Assembly: GCF_001540865.1 (NCBI RefSeq)
Contig: NC_033621.1
Span: 5,912,666 to 5,976,665, forward strand
Origin: Ananas comosus
Taxonomy: Eukaryota; Streptophyta; Magnoliopsida; Poales; Bromeliaceae
Length of the DNA stretch: 64,000 nt
Direction: 5' to 3'
This document shows positions 47,437-58,746 of the stretch, in pieces. Numbering within the stretch: position 1 is the first letter of the stretch; every line of letters begins with the position of its first letter. The notes beneath the pieces were generated by a model. It was not told where the DNA came from. It ran no database searches and worked only from the letters and a program-made list of their open reading frames with translations. Position numbers and translations under genes: made by a program.

Positions 47437-50400
47437 AGATCATACTCATACATAGTTTGTCTGGCTTGTTGGTGGTCGCGACACCACAAGCAGTGAACTC
47501 CGGAGTTGTCACAACTGGGTTGAGCAATTATCTCCCGGTAGACTACCTTAGATTGGTTGAGCAGCTATCTCCCCGTGGGCCATGATATGTGAGTGGGCTC
47601 GATCTTCGGGTGAGCCGATATGATTGAGTTAAAAGGTAAAATTGGTATGCATAATGAGCGTAGTAACATCTATTGTTCACCCCGTTTCATATTGTAGAGG
47701 CATAGTAGTTGCATTAGCTACTTATTATCATTTATCTCTCCTTACTACTTATGCCTGATTAGACCTAGTGAAAAAGTCGACGGGGTCGGCAGCCGAACCC
47801 ACTGGGAACTTCTTTTAGTTCTCATGCCCTTGTTTTGTAGAGTCTAGCACGACCAGTGTGGTCGAGAACCGCGGCAAGGGCATCGCGCCTGTAAAGTGTC
47901 GAACTTCTATAGTTATGAAGTTGCGGTGGAATGTGATACACCGGATTTTAATATAAAAGTAAAAATAAATAAAAATAGTATGAGATACTATTTTTATTAG
48001 ATTTAGAGAAGTGAAATATGAGTCGGAAGTGACTCGTTCTATAATCGGAATAAAAACAGAAGATTTAGAATTTTCTGTGCAGAACGGGGCAGATATTTTA
48101 GTAGAAAATGCAGTGTCGAAAAATTATAAAAAATGGAGAATATATTAGAATTATTTTTATGAGGCTAGATTTAAAGTTTCATGTCATTCTAACACCCGGA
48201 AAGTGGAAAATAAAATCCGACTATTATCTACTAGATATTACAGTTCGGTAGAGCTTTCGGTGACCAAACAGGGTCGAAACTGAAAGATTAAAAATTCTTT
48301 CGCTAAGTTAAGTAAAACTGAGCATGACTATCAAATTTGAGCTCAAACGGACATTTAGAAGGGCAGACGAAAAATATCTGTACCTGAGCTGAAAACTGAG
48401 AGTTGAATAGTGTATAGTTGAGAGGCTAATTTGTAAAAGGGACTTAATCCCAGCCACAACACCTCACACACACACACACATATACATGGAGGGAGAGAGA
48501 AACCTCCCTTTCTCTCTCTAGGTCTCTCCCAAAATTAAAGGATTTGGTGGAGATTGAAGCTTGGAAGTGAATCATCTTCATCTTCTCCTTGGTTTGGAGC
48601 AAGCTTTGAGGTGAGCTTCTTGAGCCCCTCTCATGGTAGATCTTTAGAGCTTTATTTATAAGCTCTAGAAATGGGTTTAATGGAATCCTAGGATGTTAAA
48701 TGAATGTAAATTGCATGAATCAAGTTCCAATTTGGGTATTCTTGCAATAGTAAACACCTAGGGCTTCAAAAATGGCATTTTTGCTAGTAGATGGGTTTGA
48801 TCTAAATTGAACTTATATCAATCTAATTGCTAGGTATACGAACGCATTGGCGAAGTCGGTTCGGCGATTCGTCGAGCCGGTGCGAAGATATTGAAGAAAC
48901 GGCGTTTTTGGCTTCGTTTTCGCCTGGAGGGCCGAGGCGGCGTCTAAAAATCATGAAAACGGATTTGGGGTACCGTGGCGGCTAGCTATAGATAGACCTA
49001 TAATTTTCGGGGCCGCGAGTTGGTGCACGGTTGATGTGCAATTGCAAGATTGGGCCGAGCTGTGCGGCGTGTGCCGCGGGGGGCTGATTGCAAGTGTCGA
49101 AAGCAATCGGAACGCGAATCGAGGTGGGTTGTGCTCACCGAAGCGACTAGGTCGCCTCCATGTCGAAGTGGAGTATGATTTTCTATTTGATGCATATAGG
49201 TGTATTGGTAGGCTTATATGATAATATGAATGTTTGAAACATGTTATATAGTTGATGTTACCTACCGTTGAGTTGAAATGCATAATGACATATAATGTAA
49301 ATGCTAGATGAATGCGTATAATGTGTTGAATGCTAGATGAATTCATGAGTTAATTGTCACATGAATGCATGAAAATGATGTTAGAGGAATGCATGAAAAT
49401 GATGTTGTATGATGCATGAACCATATTATACTAGATGAGAATATGCTAGATGGATGCATGATTGCATGTTGTAGTACATGCTAGATAAAATGTGCATGTG
49501 GATATCTATATACTAGATGGTATAAGAATGTCGATATTGTGAAATACATTAGATCGAGCGGCATGTGAAATACGAGTGTAGTATTAACACTATGATATGG
49601 TTTAGAACCCTATAATGAGATGGTAAATGTGAATTGGATCCTAGGTGAATGAAAACCTAGTGAATGTGTAATTAGTGTATTAGGAACACTTAAATGATAT
49701 CGGGTGGCATCTAATTAATGTTGAACACGAGAACGAGTGGCACGAGAACCTTAGTGTAGTGAAACACTATGAGATTGAGTACGGGAACACACTGATTTCC
49801 ATCATGATGCTATCCCTAGTTAGTAGGATATCCTTAGTTCAGGAGGATTGGATCGAACTCACATAGCCTGTCTGCGCTTGTAGTGGTCGCTCCACACAAG
49901 CTGTGCACTCCGGAGTTTTGGTCACTCGAGGGACAGTCGTGAGCTGCCCGGACAATAGCTAGCTGTCCGCAGGCGGTCTTGAAGGTAGCCGAGCATTTAA
50001 AGACTCCTCCCCTATGAGACTTTGAGACGTGAGATGGTGACGAACCTTCGGGTTAGCCAAGTGATTGGGTAATAAGCACATGAGTTGTAGCAATATCCTA
50101 GTTGAGTGGATTTAAGGCTGAGGTGCAAGTGAGACGTCCTTCGCCTCGAGCCTGGCTTTACGCGGTACTCCGCGGATGATTGACTCATGATCGAGTCGGG
50201 TGGATTGTTGATAAAGGTAATGAGACCATATGATCATAATTGTAATTGACACGAATTTAAAATAGAGGAATAACTTCGAAGTCAATTGGATGAGTTGTGA
50301 ATAGCAAGATTGAAAGTAGTATCGATTGAACTACTAGTTGGTTGCATAAATCACATGATTTTCATATTGCATGATTGTGAGGCATGACATGTATTTCAAT

Positions 50401-51310
50401 ATTTGCATATATATATCTGTTGGATATTTGTTCGACTAACATGTTGCAGTGCCTCCTTGGACCTGGTGGGTCAAGCTCTTCCCTTGGATGGCCATACCCA
50501 CTGAAAACTATATTTATGTAGTTCTCACCCCCGTGTTGCTTTTGGGGGTACAGGTTCGCACGTGAGCGGCGCGGCGACGTGATAAGAGGGCGTAGCTCCG
50601 TAGATAGCGCCCTACCACCGAGACCAGAGATAGCGGTACCCCGAGTCAACCTAGCTAGGGGTGTAGAAGAAAAGAATAAACTTGTAAGAAAACAATGTTG
50701 TAACAATCTTGATTGTATTTGGAAGAAAAGAAAAACGAAAATGTAATATGTAATAAGCATATAATGTGAATGGTTGTAATAGTCTAGTTGTTTATGTTTT
50801 TCGATACTTCCTTATGCAATCTGTATGCTTGATTTCAGTTCCTGGTTGGAACATCGTGAATTGTATCGATTGCAACGCCTAGAACGTACAAGGTAGACTC
50901 TGTCCGTTCCTGGCTCGGGGCGTGACAGCGCCCTAGGTAGTGGACCTCTATTTGCTAATATACCCTATGCATTAGTGTGGTGCTTCTGTATTATGAGAGA
51001 ACATGTAAAGGCTTCGTTTTGGGAAGAATGTAAATGTAATTGTAATATGCATGTGTGCCTTATGTATGGAAGTAATGTATTTTGGGTTGAGGTATGTAAA
51101 GCTCATATGTCTTAGTTGTAATAGTTAAGTAATCATTCTCTTGCTCTTGTATAATTACCCTCGCGCAATTCATATATATTGTTGTTTTTCCTGGGCAAAA
51201 CTCTATGTACATAGTGTTGTTGAGCCTTGGGCAGACAGGAGAGATTCTGTCGGTTCGGCGGGCTGTGTGCACACCAGAAGTAACCAAAGTGGCGGTCTCG
51301 AGGCGTGACA
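47437..51310 (+). mobile_element. Sense LTR (family G), 5' part missing, split by the LTR at 47890-50927
   Basis: The left part (47437-47889) has the hairpin CTTGTTGG..CACAAG (about 47464-47490), CTCCGGAGT, and the module (47749-47832). The right part (50928-51310) continues with CTAGGTAGTGG and ends GAGGCGTGACA. No U3 start was found; it abuts an antisense LTR at 47436. It ends next to the right half of a Micron-like element at 51311. Confidence 0.65.
47890..50927 (+). mobile_element. Solo LTR, family F (3038 bp), in LTR G; TSD GCGCC
   Basis: GCGCC stands on both sides (47885-47889 and 50928-50932), and the host LTR reads on smoothly when it is removed. The LTR starts TGTAAAGTGTCG and ends GGGGCGTGACA. 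A second LTR-like start (TGTGATACACCGG) lies at 47932, so the true 5' border could be there instead, but that choice leaves no TSD. It carries the hairpin (about 49877-49902) and the module (50448-50532). No internal domain was found. Confidence 0.7.
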
Positions 51311-51516
51311 ATTTTTCAAGAGATTTTTATTTTCAACTATTTATTTTGAACCCTTTCGATCGCTAGGTAAATGATATCGAAAAATCATAAAATTTATTTT
51401 CTAAATACTTCAAATACGCTAGGTCAAGTCTGACGGAGCCGATCGACGATTTGAAAGCTCCATCATCGAGGCTTAGGAGCACGGAGGCCTCCGTCCCCCT
51501 AATAGTACACAAAACC

Positions 51517-51519
<3 letters not shown>
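51311..51519. mobile_element. Right half of a Micron-like foldback element
   Basis: It matches the right half of the element at 59965-60503 (GGAGCACGGAGGCCTCCGT, then AATAGTACACAAAACC) and ends in a (TA)n tract. The left half is missing; LTR G lies where it should be. Confidence 0.75.
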
Positions 51520-51553
<34 letters not shown>

Positions 51554-51557
<4 letters not shown>

Positions 51558-53192
51558 CCGGCTACTATACTATTATGAGTACGATCGCCCTCGTACTCAT
51601 AAGTTGTTTTCGATGATAGAGCTTCCGAATCGACAATCCACACCGTTAAACATTATTTACAGCATTTAAAACTATCTAGGAATCAATTTTATAATTTTTC
51701 GACATCATTTATCTTACGATCAAGAGATCACAAATTTGACAATTTTTAACGGCCGGTATGGGATACTTGCTAGTTTAACGGTGTAAAAGAATCAGATTTG
51801 TTGAATTTTTGATAGAAAATTCTATTCACTACATAGATAAAGATCAATATACTCTGATCTTGAATTGAAGGATCGCGATCATCTTTTTTGTGACACCCAA
51901 TAGTCCCACATCGGATGGAAAAGGGTTGTCATTGGTTTATAAGAGACTTTAGACACTAGTAATAATAACTGGCTTTAAGCATTTTGGCCCGGTGGTTGGG
52001 CCCAACGGAGTTATTGTTCGCTCAGTGGGCTAGGTCCGTTACAATTTTGGTATCAGAGCCGGTTCACCAGCTGGACATGTGTGGCGAGTCTCGGCTGAGC
52101 CAGGGTCTGGATGACGGGCTAGCGAGACGAGTCTCACATCGCCTGGTGATCTTGGGCTGTGTGTGTGATTGGACTGACGAGGACGTCAGGGCCTTAACGG
52201 GGGGAGTCTGTGACACACCAATAGTCCCACATCGGATTGGAAAGGGGTTTATAAGAGACTTAGACACTAGTAATAATAACTGAGCTTAAGCATTTTGGGC
52301 CGGTGGTTGGGCCCAACGAGTTATTGTTGTTAGCAGGCCGGGTCGTTGCAATTGGTATCAGAGCCGGTTCACCAGCTGGACATGTGTGGCGAGTCTCGGC
52401 TGAGCCAGGGTCTGGATGACGGGCTAGCGAGACGAGTCTCACATCGCCTAGTGATTTTGGGTTGTGTGTGTGATTGGGCTGACGAGGACGTCAGGGCCTT
52501 AACGGGGGGAGTCTGTGACACCCCAATAATCCCACATCGGATGGGACTGGGGTTGTCATTGGGTTTATAAAAGACTTAGACACTAGTAATAATAACTGGG
52601 CTTAAGCATTTTGGGCTGTTAGTTGGGCCCAACGAGTTATTATTGCTAGTAGGCTAGGTCGTTATATTTGGTATCAGAGCCGGTTCACCAGCTGGACATG
52701 TGTGGCAAGTCTCGGCTGAGCCAGGGTCTGGATGACGGGCTAGCGAGACGAGTCTCACATCGCCTGGTGATCTTGGGCTGTGTGTGTGATTGGACTAACG
52801 AGGACGTCAGGGCCTTAACAGGGGGAGTCTGTGACACCCCAATAGTCCCACATCGAATGGGAAAGGGGTTGTCATTGAGTTTATAAGAGACTTACACACT
52901 AGTAATAATAACTGGGCTTAAGCATTTTGGGCCGGTGGTTGGGCCCAACGAGTTATTGTTGATAGTGGGCTGGGTCGTTAGATTTTTTTAGGACGTCGCT
53001 CGATTTTGACCGTTCATTTTATGCCCACTTGATGGACTTTATTATGATTTCGAAAATTTATGAAATTTATTTTCTAGAAGTTTCAAATACTCTAGATCAT
53101 ATTTAACGGAGTGGATCGTTGATTCGGAAGTTCCATCTTTGAAAACAACTTATGAGTACGAGGGCTCCAATACTCATAATAGTATAGTAGCC
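51554..53192. mobile_element. Micron-like foldback element M2, split by the TRIM array
   Basis: The left arm GGTCCGGCTACTATACTATT and the right arm TAGTATAGTAGCC are inverted, each next to a (TA)n tract (51520-51553 and 53197-53220). The two halves (51554-51889 and 52988-53192, together about 540 bp) are near-complementary over most of their length, like elements M4-M8. There is no coding capacity. Insertion into (TA)n is the defining habit of rice Micron elements. Confidence 0.85.
51890..52982 (+). mobile_element. Tandem TRIM array: four LTRs and three internal regions; TSD TTTTT
   Basis: LTRs stand at 51890-52043, 52209-52350, 52514-52666 and 52830-52982, each TGTGACAC..GTTACA or a one-base variant. 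Every LTR but the last is followed by a perfect TGGTATCAGAGC primer site (52048, 52353, 52669). Each ~165-bp internal region ends in a purine-rich GGGGGGAGTC just before the next LTR. TTTTT flanks the whole array (51885-51889 and 52983-52987), so it behaved as one insertion. The ORFs across the internal regions repeat every ~310 bases and are not genes. TRIMs are non-autonomous. Confidence 0.93.
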
Positions 53193-53220
53193 ATGGCATA
53201 TATATATATATATATATATA

Positions 53221-53850
53221 GTCCGGCTACAATGCTATCGATAGCACCAAGCACTTTGGTACTATCAAGTTTTCTGCCATTAGATAAACCCTTTTGACCA
53301 TTTTCATCCATTAGATCATACTATTCAACCAACCACCCACTTAACCCTAGAGGACCACTATCATCACACCCGTACATCGCCTCATCCAAGGGTTGAAAAT
53401 TTAATAGTACCAATGACTTAGTGCTATATTAATAGTATTCTAGCTTNNNNNNNNNNNNNNNCGAAAATTTTCGTATCCTCGAGTTAATATATATATATCT
53501 CTGTCTTAGGCCTAACACACGAAAATCTTCGTGCCACGGGAAGCACGATAGTTCAGCAAAAGCTACGACTCTGAAAGTTTAGCAACTAGCCGAGGTAATC
53601 TAAACTAGATCTCATAAACTTCATGGATCTTTTATTTAAAGTGTTAAAAACCAAGTTATTGGTACTTATAGATTTTTGGCCATTGGATTAAGAGACATGC
53701 GGTTAGGATGATGTGGGACCCCTACGATTGAGTGGGTGGTTAGTTGAATAGTATGGTCTAACTGATAAAAATAATCAAAAGAATAAATCTAACGGTAAAA
53801 AATTTACAAGCATCAAATGCTTGGTACTTTTACAAGCACCATAGCCAGAC
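53221..53850. mobile_element. Micron-like foldback element M3 (divergent), with a sequence gap
   Basis: The left arm (GTCCGGCTACAATGCTAT, then AAGCACTTTGGTAC) and the right arm (GCTTGGTACTTTTACAAGC, then CATAGCCAGAC) are inverted, as are AACCAACCACCCACT and AGTGGGTGGTTAG further in. (TA)n flanks both sides. The middle (about 53447-53570) contains a 15-N gap and foreign-looking sequence, including a short internal TA tract. It belongs to a different subfamily from the other copies. Confidence 0.7.
53447..53461. other. Assembly gap (15 N)
   Basis: Fifteen undetermined bases lie inside element M3. True gap length unknown. Confidence 0.98.
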
Positions 53851-53872
53851 TATATATATATATATATATATA

Positions 53873-54394
53873 CCTATATTTTTAAAAGTATGGAGGCCTT
53901 CGTGCTTGTAAGTTGTTTTTTATGATGGAGCATTCGATTCGGCAATCGACTCCATTAGGCATGACCTACGCTAATAGATCTATTTAGAAACCAAATTTTA
54001 TAATTTTTCGGCATCATTTACCAAGTGATCAAAAAGTCTTAAAAATGACTATTTTAACGGCCAATGTGGCACGTTTGAAAGTTCAACGGTGTAAAAGATT
54101 TCAAATTACATGAAACTTGAATAGAAAATTCTACTTAACATCAAGAGTAAGAATAATACTTTTGATTTAAAATTTGAATCTTTTATCACTATTTTTTGTG
54201 AGATTTTTATTTTCAGCTGTTCATTTTGAGCCTACTCGTTTGCTTGGCAAATTAAGTAAAAAAATTATAAAATTTGGTTTCTAAATAGTTCTAATAGTGT
54301 AGATCATGTTTAACGGAGCCGATCGCCGAATCGAATGCTCCATTATCGAAAACTAATTACAAGCACGGAGGCCTCTATACTTTCGAAAGCATAG
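53873..54394. mobile_element. Micron-like foldback element M4
   Basis: The left end CCTATATTTTTAAAAGTATGG and right end CCATAC-type sequence (complement CCTATGCTTTCGAAAGTAT) are inverted over ~500 bp with arms reading GGAGGCC..CGTGCTTGTAA. The left (TA)n tract is present (53851-53872). The right end abuts a rootless half element (54395-54719) instead of (TA)n. Confidence 0.8.
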
Positions 54395-54719
54395 GAGCTA
54401 TCTAGAAAGCAAATTTTATAATTTTTTAATTTTATTTGCCTAGCGAACGAGTATGCTCAAAATAAACGGCTGAAAATAAAAATCTTACAAAAAATAGTGA
54501 TACAAGACTCAAATTTCAAATCGAAAAGTATTGTTCTTGCTCTTGATGTTAAGTAAAATTTTTTATTAAAGTTTTATATAATTTAAATTCTTCTACACCA
54601 ATGAACTCTCAACCGTGCCACATCGGCCATTAAAATAATCATTTTTAAAACTCTTTGATCACTTGGTAAATAATATCGAAAAATTATAAAATTTGATTTC
54701 TAAATAGTTCTGATAGTTC
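54395..54719. mobile_element. Core fragment of a Micron-like element without ends
   Basis: It contains the conserved core phrases (AAATTTTATAATTTTT, GATCACTTGGTAAATAATAT, TTTCTAAATAGTTCTGATAG) in inverted order relative to M4, but no terminal arms. It probably arose by deletion or by hairpin-mediated rearrangement of a neighbour. Confidence 0.6.
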
Positions 54720-55179
54720 TCACTTTTTGAGCCTATTTCGAGCAAAACCAGTGATACTCAAACTCGGCTCATTTAATTTCAAATCGAGCTCGAGCCACTG
54801 AGTCGAACACGAGGTGGCTCGCTCATTTGCCTCTTACTGCCACTTATGCCCAATCCAAACAGTACCAGTCTACCATACATAATTCGTCAAAAAACCATTT
54901 ACGACCACCGTAACCATTAGTTTCACAAACACGGATTCTACATTCAGCAGAAAGCCGGAAATCAAGAACAAAAAATTATGCTTGTAAATTGATCTTCAAA
55001 AATTATGTATATGCCAAGTTTAAGCCAAATATTTACAAATCTTTACAAATATGAGGCCCTAAAGTTTTGATAGATCCAGCAGGCCGGTTGGTTTACAAAT
55101 TTAAAGGAAAAAGTAGGAAATATCCACAAATTCCATGACTTGAGCTTCATCTGTTGACTTGCAAAATGTTAAAACTTAC

Positions 55180-55243
55180 TCTCTGATAGCAGGAAACTTT
55201 GAACCTGCAATAGCTGTCTCTACAACGTGCTGGTTGCTGACAC
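55180..55243 (-). CDS. Possible internal exon of an unrecognised gene
   Basis: On the minus strand a CCGGTGCAG acceptor precedes a 64-bp open segment reading VSNQHVVETAIAGSKFPAIR. A perfect GTAAGT donor follows (55174-55179). No further exon was found with confidence on either side; 54720-55179 and 55244-55464 hold nothing else recognisable and could be intron or UTR. I do not recognise the protein, and it does not match the part of PEX6 expected here. It may be chance. Confidence 0.3.
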
Positions 55244-55464
55244 CTGCACCGGAAATCAATGAGTGCAAAAATTTAAGTAGAAAAACAAATTAATGCCGTC
55301 CAATAACACCAATATGATAGACATTTTGAAAGTGCATAAAAACATCTATTTCAACAAGATAAATATTTGTCAAAATCTTTGCTTTGCTTGGTGAGAAAGA
55401 AGAGTCCTTCCTAAGAACTCCTCTCCATTAGAGTTTACATGAGACAAAATCATGTTAATTTTTA

Positions 55465-56122
55465 GGCTAAATTACAGAAAACCCCCCAATAATAACCCGC
55501 TTTTTCACTTTCCCTCCCTGACATTTAAAAACCTACACTTTGCCCCCCTGTAAAATTAAAAATCTGCACTTCACCCCCTACCGTTAGGGTTCAGTCAGGG
55601 TTCCGTTAAAAAATATATTTTTATGCCGAAAATACCCCTCTGCCATCTCCCTGTTGCTTCGACTCCCTCCGGCTCGCCACCTCGCCGCCGCCTCACCACC
55701 TCGCAGCCTAGCCGCCTCGCCGTCCTCCACTGCCTCGCCCTCACCCACATCCCCTTCGCCATCCTCCGCCGCCTCGCCTTCGCCTTCTTTGCCCTTCTCC
55801 TACTGTCGCCCACCTCGGTTTTCTCCTACTGTCGCCGAAATCTAGGGCGGCGAGGGTGCAGGAGGAGAAGGGGAGCAGGTGGAGAAGGAAATGGAGAGAA
55901 ATCGCAGCCGATTGAGGTGGGAATCGCGGCCGAACGAAGCGGCGGCTGAGGAAGACGGGGAAGAAAACGACAATGGCGAGGGGCAAAAATGGTCATTTTA
56001 CACACCGTAACCCCCCTGTGAACATTTTTCATTTTACAGGGGGGCAAAGTGTAGGTTTTTAAATGTCAGGAGGGGAAAGTGAAAAAACGGGTTATTATAG
56101 GGAGGTTTTCTGTAATTTAGCC
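55465..56122. mobile_element. Mutator-type MITE with GC-rich core (possible Pack-MULE), 658 bp, TSD TAATTTTTA
   Basis: The exact 9-bp duplication TAATTTTTA (55456-55464 and 56123-56131) and the inverted ends GGCTAAATTACAGAAAACC.. / ..GGTTTTCTGTAATTTAGCC identify a Mutator-like element. The inverted repeats extend more than 100 bases (CCCGCTTTTTCACTTTCCC, then TTTAAAAACCTACACTTTG). The ~320-bp core (55640-55960) is sharply GC-rich (CGCCGCCTCGCC repeats), unlike its surroundings. Such cores are typical of captured gene exons, but simple GCC repetition is the alternative. There is no transposase. Confidence 0.88.
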
Positions 56123-57349
56123 TAATTTTTATTACAATAGTGGAGGCCTGCCAAGATACTCACTCCAAAGGCAATAAAGGCCAACTAACGCAAATCTACG
56201 AATTATATAATTGATCTAAATTTGTCCAAAGATTTTATGAATTTAAATCCTCCAAAGACCAATTTATGACTAGTATTTCCCTCCCAGCCCCCCACCTCAA
56301 ACATTGCCAATAGATTTTCACCCACATTCCGTCCCTGTCAATAGATTTATATGGCAATGTTAATATATTGTTGAAATAAAGGAAACCCCCGCGTAATACT
56401 ACAAAAACCAAGAAAAGCTAACAACAAATGGTCATTTGAAAACATAACAAATTGCCCTTACATTGTCCAAAAATCGTGTATGGCAACTGTTTTCTTTTAC
56501 CCTCTCTCATAGTTCAATTGATGAGGATGAAAAAGAAAAGCATATATTAATCATCTACTTGGCTGAAGAAATTATGAAACCAGCAGTTAATTCACTAAGC
56601 AGATATTGCCAGTATACACTTGTTAAATTTACTCCAGTAATAGCATTATATGTGTTGCCATACAGGACAATGATTAATAAGAGACTCAAATCTTAAAAGC
56701 CTATTTTTAACAAACAAACACGGGGCAGTGCAAACAGTCACAAAGTACCGCAATCATATGCTTCATAAATTACATGTACACATTTAAAAAATAAAAAATA
56801 AAAAAAAAATAAAAAACAAACAAACAAACAAACAAACAAACATCATTTTTCTACTTGGGCAAACTAAGAATCTAAAGAAGTTCAAAATGCAACCAATGAT
56901 AGGACTGAAAACAGAATTTTTATCAACTTCAGATTATGAAGCCAATTAGTGCATCTAGACAGTAAATTTTAGGAGAATCTTAGACTTCACCCAAGTTTCT
57001 GAATTTCCCTCTTTTGTCAGATTTTACCGTACAGAAAACGATTGCACTTATCAAGCACCATCGTAAGATTAGATTACGAATACTAACCCGAGAAGTTAGA
57101 TTTAGACATCAGATGAAAATAAACCTTTACCACAGGATTAGATTTAGATATTAGATGGAAATCCACTAAGAACAAGAATGAATTGAATAAAATTAATCAG
57201 AGTGATTTAGTAATGACATGAAGAAAGTGAAGCACTCCAGAATATGTTGACTAGAAAAAAAGAACTATATCACATTTTCAATCATCTGGACAAAAAATAT
57301 GGTCCCACAATCTCTACTGTGATATTGAAAGGTTGTGTCATCGCAAAAT
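56123..57349. other. AT-rich intergenic stretch with a CAAA microsatellite
   Basis: No ORF or recognisable repeat family was seen apart from an A-rich run and (CAAA)n at about 56815-56842. The 77-codon ORF from 56463 shows no known motif. It could be intron of the gene suspected at 55180-55243. Confidence 0.4.
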
Positions 57350-57679
57350 CAATGATCCAAAAAGCGGTCTATATGGTCGCATATGCGATTTAAACCATCA
57401 ACCGCACCGCATATGTAATATGCACTGCAGTATGCAGTCTGACCGCATATGCGGCCCATTATGCGGCTGCATATGCGGCATTTTTTTTAGATTTTTAAGG
57501 TGGAATTAAAAAGCAACGTTGAATGAAATTGTTTGTTTTAAGATTATACATAAACATATCAACTTTCATACAAGTTTAATTAATAATAATGCATATAAAC
57601 GCAATTATCTTTATGTAAACATAATCTAACTATCTTCTTATTTTAGCAGATAATATTCCTAATATATGTAATAATTATG

Positions 57680-57835
57680 TTTATAAATATTAGTGAATAA
57701 TTTGTTTGTTAGACATTATTATATGTTGTTTATAAATATTAGTGAATAATTTGTAGTTGTTAGATATTATTATATGTTTTTTATAAATATTAGTGAATAA
57801 TTTGTAGTTGTTAGATATTATTATATATTTTTTGT
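57680..57835. repeat. Three tandem copies of a ~57 bp AT-rich unit
   Basis: TATAAATATTAGTGAATAAT occurs three times, followed by TTGTTTG or TTGTAGTTG, then TTAGATATTATTATAT. Small internal differences show the copies are not recent. Confidence 0.85.
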
Positions 57836-58138
57836 TTAGTGTTGTCTGTCAACTGATGTGAATGATAGTTCATTAGAAAAATAATTATTCTTCATAAAAT
57901 TTTAGCATACTGTTTTTCAGAATATTGATTTTTGTTTGACATTTTTTATGATTTTGCCTCGAAATTCTATTTATTTCTCTATTTAATAATTAAGAGTGAA
58001 TTGTTAATTATTAGTTTAGTGGTACATGTGTGCATATAAGGTCCGTTACTTGAAATTAATTATTTCAATTTGTGAATTTTGAATTATTACTTTAGTTATT
58101 TAGCTTTGCTAGAAAGTATATATATATATATATATATA

Positions 58139-58671
58139 GAGTTGAGCTGGAGTACTATCGGTAGCAAATGGGCTCCATTGCCACCCATTTGTTTTCGATG
58201 ATGGAGCCTCCAAATCGACGATCGGCACCGTTGAAAATGATCTATACCACTTGAAGTATCTAGAAATCAAATTTCATACTTTTCCCATATTGTTTTCTTG
58301 TCCATCAAGTGGGCGTAAAAATGAATGGCTGAAAATAAATATTCTCTGAAAAGTGATGATAAAAATTTTGTAATCATGATCGAGAGTATAGATCTTATTC
58401 TAAATGGTTTAAAGAATTTTCTAACCAAAATTCAATTGATTTGGATAGCTTTACACTATTAAACGAGAAAACCCCTCATATCAACCATTAAAATTACTAA
58501 TTTTGTTGATCATTAGGTAAATGATGTCGAAAAGATTTGAAATTTGATTTCTAGATACTACAAGTGATATAGATCATGTTCAACGGTGCCGATCGTCAAT
58601 TTGAAAGCTCTATCATCGAAAACAAATGGATGGCAACGGAGTCCGTTTGCTACCGATAGCATCCAGCTCAA

Positions 58672-58674
<3 letters not shown>
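58139..58674. mobile_element. Micron-like foldback element M5
   Basis: GAGTTGAGCTGGAGTACTAT and GATAGCATCCAGCTCAACTC are inverted ends, flanked by (TA)n. The two halves mirror each other to the centre (GCTCCGTT..AACGGAGC-type phrases), giving a ~536-bp imperfect palindrome. No ORF. Confidence 0.85.
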
Positions 58675-58706
<32 letters not shown>

Positions 58707-58746
58707 CTGGTATGGATGCTCAACTCTATATATATATATATATATA

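Noticed and set aside
47932..50927. LTR F starting at TGTGATACACCGG instead of 47890
   Set aside because: It looks like an LTR start, but only the 47890 border gives a matching GCGCC duplication and restores the host LTR. Kept as an alternative in the feature entry.
51984..52886. Three similar ORFs of 99, 74 and 72 codons repeated every ~310 bases
   Set aside because: They cross the TRIM internal region and LTR border. TRIMs have no coding capacity and the reading changes length with each unit.
55595..55949. Arginine-rich minus-strand ORF and proline/serine-rich plus-strand ORFs
   Set aside because: Both are frames of the GC-rich core of the Mutator-type MITE. No domain is visible; a captured exon is possible but not a gene.
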